Assembly (NCBI GenBank): GCA_017513005.1
Contig: JAFWDM010000113.1
Location: 1-38,822 of the forward strand
Direction: 5' to 3'
Length of the DNA stretch: 38,822 nt
Source of the DNA: Lachnospiraceae bacterium
GTDB lineage: Bacteria; Bacillota; Clostridia; Lachnospirales; Lachnospiraceae
Both the position numbers and the translations under genes were made by a program. Below are positions 8,680 to 17,158 of the stretch, in pieces. A model generated the notes under the pieces. The model had not been told where the DNA came from, did no database searches, and saw only the letters and a program-made list of their open reading frames with translations. How positions within the stretch are numbered: the stretch's first letter is position 1; each line of letters begins with the position of its first letter.

Positions 8680-9107
8680 TCAAAAAGGATCGTTCCCTTT
8701 GCTGCCCCTGCCAAGTCTTTCCACCATTTTCAGATTTCTCACCACCTCCGTGAGATCGATCTGACAGTCTCCGCCGTAAATGCCGACGGGGATCCTGCTG
8801 TCAAAACCGTATAATCCAATATCCGGCTCCTCGCCAAATAGATATACGATCACCTTTTCCTTCTGCAGGTCTACGATTCAGTATTCACGGACCCCGGCAT
8901 TTCTGTATTTCTCCAGTTTGATAAACATATCCTTTTTCCGGGTGGAGGGCGACAGGACTTCTATGACCAGATCCGGAGCTCCATCGATATATCCTTCATC
9001 ACTCAGCTTAGGATCATCGGACTCACATACAACAAAGACATCGGGTACCAGCATGGTATCATCGTCCCGGTCCCATCCGGAAACGTGCCGGACCGATCCG
9101 GCATCCC
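8680..9107 (-). pseudogene. Decayed C-terminal copy of a Uma2-family (DUF820) nuclease gene
   Basis: Reading the minus strand in one frame gives a sequence closely parallel to the C-terminal half of the intact neighbour: MLVPDVFVVCE, GAPDLVIEVLSPSTRKKDM, KLEKYRNAGVREY, then a stop codon, then IVDLQKEKVIVY, LYGFDSRIPVGIYG and IDLTEVVRNLK. The stop (TGA) falls exactly where the neighbour has tryptophan in REYWIVD, a TGG to TGA change. The N-terminal half, including the HTH, is missing. The remnant starts at the stop codon of the intact gene, which fits a tandem duplication followed by decay. It retains the Uma2 PD-E-K core apart from the nonsense codon and ends at a TGA at 8680-8682. Confidence 0.85.
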
Positions 9108-9108
9108 G

Positions 9109-10128
9109 TTACTGATCCTGTTCCCATCCGGGCATGCATTCAAGCCGCCGGACAATCTCCGTGAAGTCGATCCTGCATTTCCCGTCTGAAATACCGACGG
9201 GCACCTCGGCATCAAACCCGTACAGAAAGACATCCGGATCGTCTCCAAAGCTCCAGACAATGACTTTCCGCTTTTCATAATCGACGATCCAGTACTCTCT
9301 GACCCCTGCCTTCCGGTATTTTTCCAGTTTGATGCCCATGTCTGTTTTACGGGTGGACGGAGAGGTGATCTCAAAAACCAGGTCCGGCGCACCGTCCAGA
9401 TATCTCCCGTTTCTTCCCACGATCCGGCCGGGGTCACAGACCACAAAGACATCGGGCATCACCATTGTCTTATCGTCCCGATCCAGACGGACATCCGCAG
9501 ATGCCATAAAAGGGATACACTTTTCCCCGTGGCTTCGGATGCAGTTCTGAAGCTGCAGAAAGATTTCCCCGGCGATCAGCTGATGCACGAAGGTCGGTGC
9601 AGCCAGATCATAGATCACACCATCGATCAGTTCCGGGGGCTGTGGGGCATTGTGTGCTTCCCTGTCCCTGATCGTGTAACTTCCCTGCTTTTTTTCATGC
9701 TCTTCATTGCCATGCGTTTTGTAGACAGATGCCCCTTCCTGCACGAGCATCCCGGCAGTGATATCGTCATATGTCATGCCCGTATACAGGCCCGCCCCAT
9801 TCTTTCTGTAAATATCCCTCTCTTTCGCGCGGTTCTGCAGATATCCCTGCTGTGGATCCGGGACCACAGGACCTTCCTCTGCAGGTCTGTCGGTATGATC
9901 CGGGTTCTCCAGTACGGTCTGCTCCGGCAGCAGCACTTTCGCAAGCGCCTCCAGCGTGTCATGCCGGGGTGATTTTGTAAATCCGCCGAGCACCTTCTGC
10001 ACTGTTCCCAGAGGAAGACCGGCACGGGACGCAATTTCTCCGTAGCTGAATCCGTATTCCCTCTTGCGCTCCCGCATTCTTTCGACTACGCCAGAGACCC
10101 CTGTGCGCTCTGCTCTATCCTTTTCCAT
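9109..10128 (-). CDS. HTH domain fused to Uma2-family (DUF820) PD-(D/E)XK nuclease domain
   Basis: A 339-residue protein. Residues about 10-70 are an XRE-like helix-turn-helix (YGFSYGEIASRAGLPLGTVQ). A charged linker carries tyrosine-rich motifs (YTGMTYDDITAGM). A Uma2 domain fills the C-terminal half: YDLAAPTFVHQLIAGEIF, VMPDVFVVCDP, GAPDLVFEITSPSTRK, KLEKYRKAGVREYWIVD. The aspartate, glutamate and lysine of the PD-(D/E)XK core are in place. Uma2 proteins are abundant in cyanobacteria and some Clostridia, and their substrate is unsettled. The ATG at 10128 was chosen over one at 10188 because GGAGG lies nine bases upstream. Its promoter at 10218-10246 is close to consensus. A decayed copy of its C-terminal half lies directly downstream. 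Confidence 0.85.
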   Translation of the reverse strand: MEKDRAERTGVSGVVERMRERKREYGFSYGEIASRAGLPLGTVQKVLGGFTKSPRHDTLEALAKVLLPEQTVLENPDHTDRPAEEGPVVPDPQQGYLQNRAKERDIYRKNGAGLYTGMTYDDITAGMLVQEGASVYKTHGNEEHEKKQGSYTIRDREAHNAPQPPELIDGVIYDLAAPTFVHQLIAGEIFLQLQNCIRSHGEKCIPFMASADVRLDRDDKTMVMPDVFVVCDPGRIVGRNGRYLDGAPDLVFEITSPSTRKTDMGIKLEKYRKAGVREYWIVDYEKRKVIVWSFGDDPDVFLYGFDAEVPVGISDGKCRIDFTEIVRRLECMPGWEQDQ

Positions 10129-10217
10129 ACCCGACTTCCTCCAAAGACATCCGGATCCGTCCATGTTCGTGCCGGACTGATCCTGCACCCTGCTCTCAGA
10201 TTTGTGTCTGTATGCGT

Positions 10218-10246
10218 ATTTTATCTTATTTATTTTAATTTGTCAA
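10218..10246 (-). promoter_or_regulatory. Near-consensus sigma-A promoter of the HTH-Uma2 gene
   Basis: On the minus strand, TTGACA (10246-10241), a 17-base AT-rich spacer and TAAAAT (10223-10218). The predicted start near 10211 gives an 83-nt leader to the ATG at 10128. Confidence 0.8.
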
Positions 10247-10553
10247 TTGACATTTGCCTGTTATTTCCATATAATATCCTTAATCAATCCATATAAATGC
10301 CGATGTGGATATTCCGTGGATATCCTCGATCGCAATAATTCGGGCCACTGCAGCTTCTCTGCCTGAATCAAAATTGTTTCCCCGACAAATTGCAAAAAAC
10401 GGATAATTCGCACAGCGGGGCGTCCGCGCGATCCATCCGTTTTAAAAACATACTATATACTAATCTGATGCGGCAGGCAGCCATGCATCGGCAGTGTACC
10501 TGCTGATCACCGGCCGCCTGTCAGTAACGACAGTACGGGATACCACATGCAGG
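10247..10553. other. Intergenic region without a gene
   Basis: AT-rich near 10250-10300. It contains GTGGATAT twice close together and a long-range inverted repeat, AAAACGGAT (10396-10404) with ATCCGTTTT (10435-10443). On the minus strand the second arm of this repeat runs into six T, so it could terminate the helicase transcript. CAGGTC and GACCTG at 10550-10563 form a small palindrome at the helicase stop. No coding frame is convincing. Confidence 0.5.
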
Positions 10554-13500
10554 TCAGGACCTGTATCCCGGCTCATAGCGCATCTTCTGCTGATATTCCG
10601 GCCATCCCATGGTGCGGCCGCAGCCCTTCCCGTCGCTGCTGTAATTCGTACAGCCCAGGAAAACCTCCCCGGTTTTCCGCCTGGTGCGGACGATCAGGTA
10701 GCCGTCCGAGCACATGTCACATTTGAGGATTGCCATGCGGCCGCCCCGCAGGTCGTTGGTCATGAAGCCGCAGATCTCCGGATCATTCGTACACAGGTAG
10801 AGACGCAGTCCGTAGGCTGCCTTGTAGCGCAGCTGAAGGGGATATCCACAGACGGGGCACTTGTTCCGGTCCGCGGCAAAACCGGTAAAGGACTGGTGGA
10901 GGAATTGTTCTTTTCTGCTTTGTTCTTTTTTGTTATTCTCCGGTCGATCCTGCTCATCTACAGGTCCTTCCGCCTCATTTTCCTCCGGCTTTTTTTCTCC
11001 GGCAAAGACATCCAGCCGGACGTTTCTATAATCCCGCAGGAGCTCAAGGAGAAATTCAGAAGGTTCCTGCAGAGGGGCCACAAAATAGACACGGTTCTTC
11101 GTTCGCGTCATGGCGACGTAAAAAAGTCTCCGCTCCTCCGCGTAGGTATAGGAGCGGTCCTCGCGAAGGACCAGGGAAAGAACGGGGTCGTCCTCGATCT
11201 TGGAGGGAAAGCCATAGGTCCCTCCGCGTCCGTTGATGACAATGACCTCATCGTAGCCGAGTCCCTTGGAGGCGTGGGCTGTCATAAACGTGATCCGGAT
11301 CTGCGGATATTTTCTGGAGACGACCTGCCTGCCCTTTCCCTTGCCCCGGTAGGTGAAGAGATCCGTCTGTTCCAGATTATAACCGTCAAAATTGTAACGG
11401 CCCAGGACCAGGACATGGATGGGCTTCCTGCCCTTTTTTCCGATGGGCGCAAGGGTGTCCGTGGCCGCCTTTTGTTTCTTCGCAACGGTGCTGTCACTGT
11501 CCTCCCGGGCCGCCTTCTCCAGCTTCTCTCTCTCAGCGACGATGTGATCCAGGGCGGCCTCGATGGCCTTTCCCATATTGTAGTTGGCGCCGGTCCGGCG
11601 GTCCGTCCCGCGGCGTTTGTAGGACGCGTCATAGGAATAGATGATCACAGGGTCTTCGATCCGTTTTTCGGAGTGAAGGGTCTTGGTGATCTGGGCCGGA
11701 TTTTTCTGAACAAAGCTGCCGGCGATGTCGATCAGCTCCTGGGCGTTGCGGTAGGTGTTCTCGATCCGCAGCATAGCTGCAGGACCCATTTTTTCCCGAA
11801 ACTGCGTGAAGAGCGTGATGTCAGACCCGCTGAAGGCATAGATGGACTGCCAGTCATCCCCCACAGCGATCACTTTTGCGTCGCAGACCTCGCGCAGGGC
11901 CTTCGTCAGGTCGAAGCGCTGGCGGGAGATATCCTGGTACTCATCGACAATAATATATTTGAAGCCCAGTCTTTGCTTCATCTCCACGCATTCGCGCAGA
12001 GCCCGGGCCGAGTCGTTGATCATATCCTCGAAATCCACGGCCTGGAGCTCCCGCAGGGCCCTCTGGTACTCCAGATAGCAGGCCTGGCAGATATCCAGAA
12101 AGAGCTTCGTCCGCACATTGTCCGTGGACTCTTTCATGATCCCGAACTGCATCTCCGTGTAACCGTCGGTCTTGAAGTTAGTGATAAAGCGGCAGATCAG
12201 TTCTACCAGCCTGCGGATATAGCGATTGCCTTCATTCTGCAGGATCTTCTGCAGGATCTCCTCGTCCGGGCGCGGATGGAAAGCGATGCCGTGGGCCCGC
12301 AGTTCCTCCTCCAGGTGGTCTGTCAGTGACCGGCCGTCTCCGTATCCGGAAAAGGTATAGATCAATTCCGTCCCGTGCCGGCGGTGGAGCAGGACCTTTT
12401 CATTGACCGCATCCTTGTAGGCCTGCAGGCGCTTTTCGTCATAGCGGCTGTTTTTGCCGTCCCGGGTGATCCCGAAATGCTCGATATAGATCTCCCTGTC
12501 CCCCTGCCGGATCAGGAAGTCCGGTGTGTAGGGCTTGCGGGCCAGTTCGATGTGGTATCGGTAGACCGGTTCGTAGACGTAGTCGATCCCGTTGCGGTAG
12601 AGGAAATTGGCGATCTCCACCTCCTGGGCCGACCGCAGGATCTCATTGCGGATCGTGACCTTCTTTTTCCTCTGGGCGTCCATGATCTCCGCGCAGTACT
12701 CATCCAGCTCGCTCCGCATGGTCGTGTAGCGCATCCGGGCGATTCCGCGGAAAAAGGCCTCCAGGTCATTTTCATTGAGGGGCGCGTCAAAATAGGAGGC
12801 AAAGAAAAGGATCAGGCTGTGGACCAGGCGCTCGTCCTGCAGGATCTTCGTCCGGAAATAGTCCCGGATGACAAAAAACTTCCTGCTGCCGTCCACAATG
12901 TTGATCCGCTCCGGATCCTGCATGTGGAGAACAGCGTTTCCCGCCGAGTGAAAGGTACAGATGGGGCAGGGGATCCCCAGGTCGTGCTGAATACGGGCCC
13001 GCAGCTCCTCCACTGCCTTGTTGGTGAAGGAAATGACCAGGATCTCCTCCGGCCTGATGCCCTTTCGGTCCACCAGATATCTGACCTTGGCCGCCACAGA
13101 CGTCGTCTTGCCCGCACCGGCGCCCGCGATGACCAGACAGTTGTCCTCGTCGGTCAGAACCATCCGCCGCTGGGCCTCATCGAGCCGGATCTGGGGATCA
13201 ACCGGATCCAGCACATGGTCCAGATAGTCCTTTTCCTCTTCCAGCACCCGCTCCATCCAGCGCTCATTGTGATCCCGTACGCGCTCTTTGATCGACTCCT
13301 CTGCCTCCGGAGTATCGGCGCACAGATCCAGGACCTCTTCCACCTGTTCCAAAAAGCGGGGAGACCTGATGCCGCATTTCTCACAGTAAAGTGCCAGCAT
13401 CTGTTTTTCACGGAGTGTCTGCAGATCGCGCAGGTCTTTTTGCCAGCGCCCGATCAGCCTTCCATATGCACTGGCCGGAATGTAGGTGTTTTCTCCCTCC

Positions 13501-13712
13501 AGCCTCTGCAGCTTCCTGCTAAGCCGGATCACATTGCGCAGGTCCGGCGGGAGCTCCGAGAGACTGCGGCGGGAAGGCTTTTCCCGATGACTGTATTTTT
13601 CATCGTTTTCCGATCGTCTTTTTGTTTGCGTATTCAAAACAGAGAGCACAGCTTCCACTGCGCTCCCTGCACCTGAAAGGATCGTATTCTTTCTCTTTTT
13701 TAAGACTTTCAT
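10554..13712 (-). CDS. UvrD/Rep-type superfamily 1 helicase with inserted nuclease-like domain and C-terminal zinc ribbons
   Basis: 1052 residues. Walker A GAGAGKTT at 197-204, SFTNKAVEELRARI (motif Ia) near 228-241, Walker B VDEYQD at 589-594, then GDDWQSIYAFSGSD (motif III), a nucleotide-binding TYRN motif, MTAHASKGLGYDEVI (motif V) and YVAMTRTKN (motif VI). Between motifs Ia and II, about residues 360-460, is an insertion with E366, PDF at 397-399 and YIEHFG around E411, the pattern of a PD-(D/E)XK-like fold seen in HelD/helicase IV relatives. The C-terminus has cysteine clusters CPVCG, CTNDPEICG, CDMCSDG and CTNYSSDGKGC, which resemble topoisomerase I-type C4 ribbons. It probably unwinds and processes DNA in repair. 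The ATG at 13712 has a weak GGAAG site. Family is certain, exact role is not. Confidence 0.92.
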   Translation of the reverse strand: MKVLKKRKNTILSGAGSAVEAVLSVLNTQTKRRSENDEKYSHREKPSRRSLSELPPDLRNVIRLSRKLQRLEGENTYIPASAYGRLIGRWQKDLRDLQTLREKQMLALYCEKCGIRSPRFLEQVEEVLDLCADTPEAEESIKERVRDHNERWMERVLEEEKDYLDHVLDPVDPQIRLDEAQRRMVLTDEDNCLVIAGAGAGKTTSVAAKVRYLVDRKGIRPEEILVISFTNKAVEELRARIQHDLGIPCPICTFHSAGNAVLHMQDPERINIVDGSRKFFVIRDYFRTKILQDERLVHSLILFFASYFDAPLNENDLEAFFRGIARMRYTTMRSELDEYCAEIMDAQRKKKVTIRNEILRSAQEVEIANFLYRNGIDYVYEPVYRYHIELARKPYTPDFLIRQGDREIYIEHFGITRDGKNSRYDEKRLQAYKDAVNEKVLLHRRHGTELIYTFSGYGDGRSLTDHLEEELRAHGIAFHPRPDEEILQKILQNEGNRYIRRLVELICRFITNFKTDGYTEMQFGIMKESTDNVRTKLFLDICQACYLEYQRALRELQAVDFEDMINDSARALRECVEMKQRLGFKYIIVDEYQDISRQRFDLTKALREVCDAKVIAVGDDWQSIYAFSGSDITLFTQFREKMGPAAMLRIENTYRNAQELIDIAGSFVQKNPAQITKTLHSEKRIEDPVIIYSYDASYKRRGTDRRTGANYNMGKAIEAALDHIVAEREKLEKAAREDSDSTVAKKQKAATDTLAPIGKKGRKPIHVLVLGRYNFDGYNLEQTDLFTYRGKGKGRQVVSRKYPQIRITFMTAHASKGLGYDEVIVINGRGGTYGFPSKIEDDPVLSLVLREDRSYTYAEERRLFYVAMTRTKNRVYFVAPLQEPSEFLLELLRDYRNVRLDVFAGEKKPEENEAEGPVDEQDRPENNKKEQSRKEQFLHQSFTGFAADRNKCPVCGYPLQLRYKAAYGLRLYLCTNDPEICGFMTNDLRGGRMAILKCDMCSDGYLIVRTRRKTGEVFLGCTNYSSDGKGCGRTMGWPEYQQKMRYEPGYRS

Positions 13713-13805
13713 AAAAGGCTTCCAAAGCAGAAGATCCAGGAGTCGTCCGGTTCCCTTCCTATTGTACCGCGAATCTGCCGTGTTTCATAGCCCTTTACTC
13801 GTTAC

Positions 13806-15455
13806 TCATCCGAAGAAAAGCTTCAGGTCGTCATCCACGGTGCCGATGCCGGCGATCCCGAAATTCTTCACCAGGACATTGGTCACGTTGGGGGACAGGA
13901 AGGCGGGGAGGGTCGGTCCCAGGTGGATGTTTTTGACGCCCAGATAGAGGAGGGCGAGGAGGACGATGACGGCCTTCTGCTCATACCAGGCAATATTGTA
14001 GACGATGGGAAGGTCGTTGACATCGTCGAGTCGGAAGACCTCCTTGAGTTTAAGGGCGACGAGAGCCAGGGAGTAGGAGTCGTTGCACTGGCCGGCGTCG
14101 AGTACCCGGGGGATGCCGCCTATGTCTCCGAGATCCAGCTTGTTGTACTTGTACTTTGCACAGCCGGCGGTCAGGATCACAACGTCCTGAGGGAGCCTTC
14201 TGGCAAATTCCGCATAGTAGTCTCTGGACTTCTGGCGTCCGTCGCAGCCGGCCATGACCACGAATTTGCGGATGGCCCCGGACTTGACCGCCTCCACGAC
14301 CTTGTCCGCGAGGGCAAAGACCTGCTCATGGGCAAAGCCGCCGGTGATGGTCCCGGTCTCGATCTGTGTCGGCGCGGGACAGGCCTTCGCCTGCTCAATG
14401 ATGGCGGAGAAATCCTTTGTTTCGCCGTAGGCGCCGTCGATGTGTCTGCAGCCCGGGAAGCCGGTTGCCCCGGTGGTCCAGAGACGATCCTTATAGGAAT
14501 CCGCAGGGGGGACCACGCAGTTGGTTGTCATCAGGATGGGGCCGTTAAACTTGTCGAACTCCTCCTTCTGCTTCCACCAGGCATTGCCGTAGTTACCGGC
14601 AAAATGAGGGTATTTTTTGAAGGCGGGATAATAGTGGGCCGGCAGCATCTCGGAATGGGTGTAGACATCCACACCCGTGCCGGCAGTCTGCTTCAGGAGC
14701 ATCTCCAGGTCCCTGAGGTCGTGGCCCGAGATCAGGATGCCGGGATTCTTTCGGACGCCGATGTCCACTGCCGTGATCTCGGGATTTCCATAGGCTTCGG
14801 TATTGGCCTTGTCCAGAAGGGCCATGCCGTCGACGCCGTATTTTCCGGTCTCCATGGTCAGGGCGACCAGGTCATCCACGGTGAGGGAGTCATCCATCGT
14901 TTTGGCCAGGGCGGACTGGATGAAGGCATCGATCTCCTCCTTGTCCTGCAGAAGGGCATTGGCGTGTTTGGTATAGGCTGCAAGTCCCTTCAAGCCATAG
15001 GTGATCAGCTCCCGCAGGGACCGGATGTCCTCGTCCTTTGTGGCCAGGACGCCGACCGCTGCCGCCTTAGTGTCAAATGCAGCCTCGCTGCCGTCGCCGC
15101 CATCCCAGATGGCGGCCTCCGGAAGATCAGCTTTTGCCTCTTCAGACAGCTGGCCTGTCAGCTTCTCTTTTTCGGCGAGGGTCCTGCGGACGGCATCCAT
15201 TACCGCCTGCCTGTCAAAGTTTGCATTGGTGATCGTGGTAAACAGGTTCAGGGTAACCAGGTGATTGATATCGCGGGTGACCTCTTTTCCCTCTTTGCGC
15301 AAGGCTGTCGTCACCGCGGACAAGCCCTTTGTCACATAGATCAGCAGATCCTGCATGGCCGCCACTTCCGGCTTCTTGCCGCAGACACCGCTCATGGTGC
15401 AGCCCTTGCAGCCCGCGGTTTCCTGACACTGATAACAAAACATTTTGTTTTCCAT
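13806..15455 (-). CDS. hcp: Hydroxylamine reductase / hybrid cluster protein
   Basis: 549 residues, the standard length of class I Hcp. The N-terminal cluster motif C-x2-C-x8-C-x5-C is present ([20 protein letters not shown]), with one additional cysteine inside. Later landmarks of the hybrid 4Fe-2S-2O cluster are visible: [20 protein letters not shown], the TNCVVPP region and [34 protein letters not shown]. Hcp reduces hydroxylamine in vitro, and its physiological role is nitric oxide and nitrosative stress defence in anaerobes. The ATG at 15455 follows AGGAGG. It is the second gene after the ferredoxin-like protein (112-bp gap) and shares its operator with the divergent Crp/Fnr gene. Firm identification. 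Confidence 0.97.
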   Translation of the reverse strand: MENKMFCYQCQETAGCKGCTMSGVCGKKPEVAAMQDLLIYVTKGLSAVTTALRKEGKEVTRDINHLVTLNLFTTITNANFDRQAVMDAVRRTLAEKEKLTGQLSEEAKADLPEAAIWDGGDGSEAAFDTKAAAVGVLATKDEDIRSLRELITYGLKGLAAYTKHANALLQDKEEIDAFIQSALAKTMDDSLTVDDLVALTMETGKYGVDGMALLDKANTEAYGNPEITAVDIGVRKNPGILISGHDLRDLEMLLKQTAGTGVDVYTHSEMLPAHYYPAFKKYPHFAGNYGNAWWKQKEEFDKFNGPILMTTNCVVPPADSYKDRLWTTGATGFPGCRHIDGAYGETKDFSAIIEQAKACPAPTQIETGTITGGFAHEQVFALADKVVEAVKSGAIRKFVVMAGCDGRQKSRDYYAEFARRLPQDVVILTAGCAKYKYNKLDLGDIGGIPRVLDAGQCNDSYSLALVALKLKEVFRLDDVNDLPIVYNIAWYEQKAVIVLLALLYLGVKNIHLGPTLPAFLSPNVTNVLVKNFGIAGIGTVDDDLKLFFG

Positions 15456-15567
15456 TCTTCTTTTCCTCCTGTAAACGATAAGTTATCGGGGGAGTCAGAG
15501 GGAGACGTTTCCTTTTGGCTCATTTTCTTTTTACGAAAGGGCAGTCCCCTCTGCCTCACACTTTGTC

Positions 15568-16368
15568 TCAGTCCATGATCCTGCCGTCTCTGGAAATGGT
15601 GACGACCTGCCAGGGGATGAATTTTCCGCTGGCGCGAAGGGCAGTCTCCGCAGCTCTCTGCAGGCCGCCGCAGCAGGGGACCTCCATGCGGACGATGGTG
15701 ACGCTCTTCACGTCATTGTCGCGTATGATGGCAGTCAGCTTTTCGGAATAGTCCACCGGATCCAGCTTGGGGCAGCCGACCAGGGTGATCTTACCCTTCA
15801 TGAAATCCTCGTGCATATTGGCATAGGCATAAGCAGTGCAGTCGGCCGCAATCAGGAGCTTTGCTCCATCGTAGAAGGGAGCCTGCGCGGGGAGCAGCCT
15901 GATCTGGCAGGGCCACTGCTCCAGGCGGGAGACCGGCTTTGCGAAAAATGCCTGTCCGGCTGCTTCTGCTGCAGTATTACCGGCTCCACTGGCGTTCGGA
16001 ATGCCGGCTTGCATAGCCGCCTGTCCCGCAAAGGGAACCGACGATCCCGCAAAAGAAGCCGCATGTCCCGGATTCCCGCCGCCAAGCTTCATAAATCTTG
16101 AACCCGGGCAGCCACCCGCTGGATGCTTTTTCTCCTGCTGGGTTCTTTTCACGGCCGCCTCGTCGTAGGCGGGCGCCTCACGCTCCTCAAAGCTGATTGC
16201 CCCCGTGGGACAGTTGGGCAGGCAGTCGCCGAATCCATCGCAGAAGTTTTCCCGTACCAGCTTTGCCTTGCCGTCGACCATGTCGATCGCGCCCTCGTGA
16301 CAGGCCTCCGCGCAGAGTCCGCAGCCGTTACATTTTTCCTCGTCGATATGGATGATTTTCCGGATCAT
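15568..16368 (-). CDS. Hcp-associated 4Fe-4S ferredoxin-domain protein
   Basis: A 266-residue protein. Residues about 1-60 are a bacterial two-cluster ferredoxin (CNGCGLCAEACHEGA and CDGFGDCLPNCPTGA). A Gly/Ala/Pro-rich linker without clear structure follows (about 85-145). The C-terminal half contains QWPCQIRLLPAQAPFYDGAKLLIAADC, VGCPKLDPVDYSEKL and a MEVPCCGG motif. Such proteins usually lie beside hcp in Clostridia and probably pass electrons to Hcp; this role is an inference. The ATG at 16368 has AAGGAG upstream and begins the conserved IRKIIHIDEEKC; a longer frame to 16407 lacks support. The promoter is at 16469-16474. Confidence 0.88.
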   Translation of the reverse strand: MIRKIIHIDEEKCNGCGLCAEACHEGAIDMVDGKAKLVRENFCDGFGDCLPNCPTGAISFEEREAPAYDEAAVKRTQQEKKHPAGGCPGSRFMKLGGGNPGHAASFAGSSVPFAGQAAMQAGIPNASGAGNTAAEAAGQAFFAKPVSRLEQWPCQIRLLPAQAPFYDGAKLLIAADCTAYAYANMHEDFMKGKITLVGCPKLDPVDYSEKLTAIIRDNDVKSVTIVRMEVPCCGGLQRAAETALRASGKFIPWQVVTISRDGRIMD

Positions 16369-16468
16369 TTTATTTATTCTCCTTTCTCCCGGCAGGAATC
16401 GCTGCACACTGCTGTCTGGCGCTGTACAGATTCAACTGCCCGGAATGCTTTCTTGTCTTTACAATGCG

Positions 16469-16474
16469 ATTATA
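16469..16474 (-). promoter_or_regulatory. -10 element of the hcp operon
   Basis: Perfect TATAAT on the minus strand. The -35 position has no TTGACA-like sequence, as expected for an activator-dependent promoter. The predicted transcription start is near 16462, 94 bp before the ferredoxin ATG. The operator described next is centred 41.5 bp upstream. Confidence 0.7.
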
Positions 16475-16494
16475 GTAAACTGACAGCATCCGGT

Positions 16495-16512
16495 ATGTGG
16501 CTTGAACCACAT
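16495..16512. promoter_or_regulatory. Crp/Fnr-type operator between hcp operon and its regulator
   Basis: ATGTGG-cttgaa-CCACAT, a perfect inverted repeat with a six-base centre. It matches the TGTGR-N6-YCACA form bound by Crp/Fnr proteins. Its centre (16503.5) is 41.5 bp upstream of the predicted hcp start, the standard class II activator position. It also lies 32-49 bp upstream of the plus-strand gene start at 16544, so the regulator may control its own gene. Confidence 0.8.
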
Positions 16513-16543
16513 TTTAAAAATATTTTTTAAAGGAGTCTGCCTG

Positions 16544-17158
16544 ATGGAACGATCAGGATATGAAAACAATGATGTTGTGATAAGCAGATTGCTTGAGGAG
16601 CCGTACTGGATCATTGACCTGCTCCCGGGCCAGGTTCCCGCCGGCGCACAGGGGCAGTATTCTGCCGTGGAGAAATATTTCCGCCAGACGGACAGGCTGA
16701 CCCGTCTGTATCGGAAATATGCGGAGCTTCTGCTGAAGCTGAACTGTTACTGTGACATGGTCGTCTCCCTGAATTCCTGCGAGACGCAGGAAATAAATCC
16801 TGATCCGGAGGACTTCGTCCAAAGCGTTTCCGCCCTCGCCGCACCGGATGGTGCCGAAGGCGGCCGCTTCCTCCGCGCCCTGTTTCCCGCAGAGGAGGTC
16901 ATGGTCGATCTGGATCCCGGAGATACCTATGTGACCGTCTATGATCCGAATGAGATATTACTGGGGCAGATCCGTATGCTGGCGGCAGCGGATGGACTCT
17001 TCGTCTGGCATCCTCCGGCCGCGTCAACACGCAGGGAAAAAACATCAGAGGAAAATGAACACAGCATTTCTGTTAAAAACCGCCTTATTCCGCGGAATGA
17101 CAGAGCAGGAGCTGCTGCTCTGCCTGAAAGAACTGAACGCGCAGGTCAAGGATTTTGA
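16544..17158 (+). CDS. Unrecognised protein encoded upstream of the Crp/Fnr regulator
   Basis: A 204-residue soluble protein that I do not recognise. The N-terminal half is helical (YRKYAELLLKLNCYCDMVVSL), followed by an acidic segment and a beta-rich part, VDLDPGDTYVTVYDPNEILLGQIR. The ATG at 16544 has AAAGGAG eight bases upstream. The last 35 codons overlap the start of the Crp/Fnr gene by 104 bp. In the frame one base back the sequence would end at a TGA overlapping the regulator's ATG (ATGA), just after a run of six A at about 17036-17041. So either the overlap is real or a frameshift has lengthened this protein. The arrangement suggests co-transcription and translational coupling with the regulator. 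Confidence 0.7.
   Translation: MERSGYENNDVVISRLLEEPYWIIDLLPGQVPAGAQGQYSAVEKYFRQTDRLTRLYRKYAELLLKLNCYCDMVVSLNSCETQEINPDPEDFVQSVSALAAPDGAEGGRFLRALFPAEEVMVDLDPGDTYVTVYDPNEILLGQIRMLAAADGLFVWHPPAASTRREKTSEENEHSISVKNRLIPRNDRAGAAALPERTERAGQGF

Noticed and set aside
9003-9452. 149-residue minus-strand frame covering part of the Uma2 gene and its remnant
   Set aside because: It is a shifted frame of the Uma2 gene (tryptophan- and arginine-rich text). The real remnant is in another frame.
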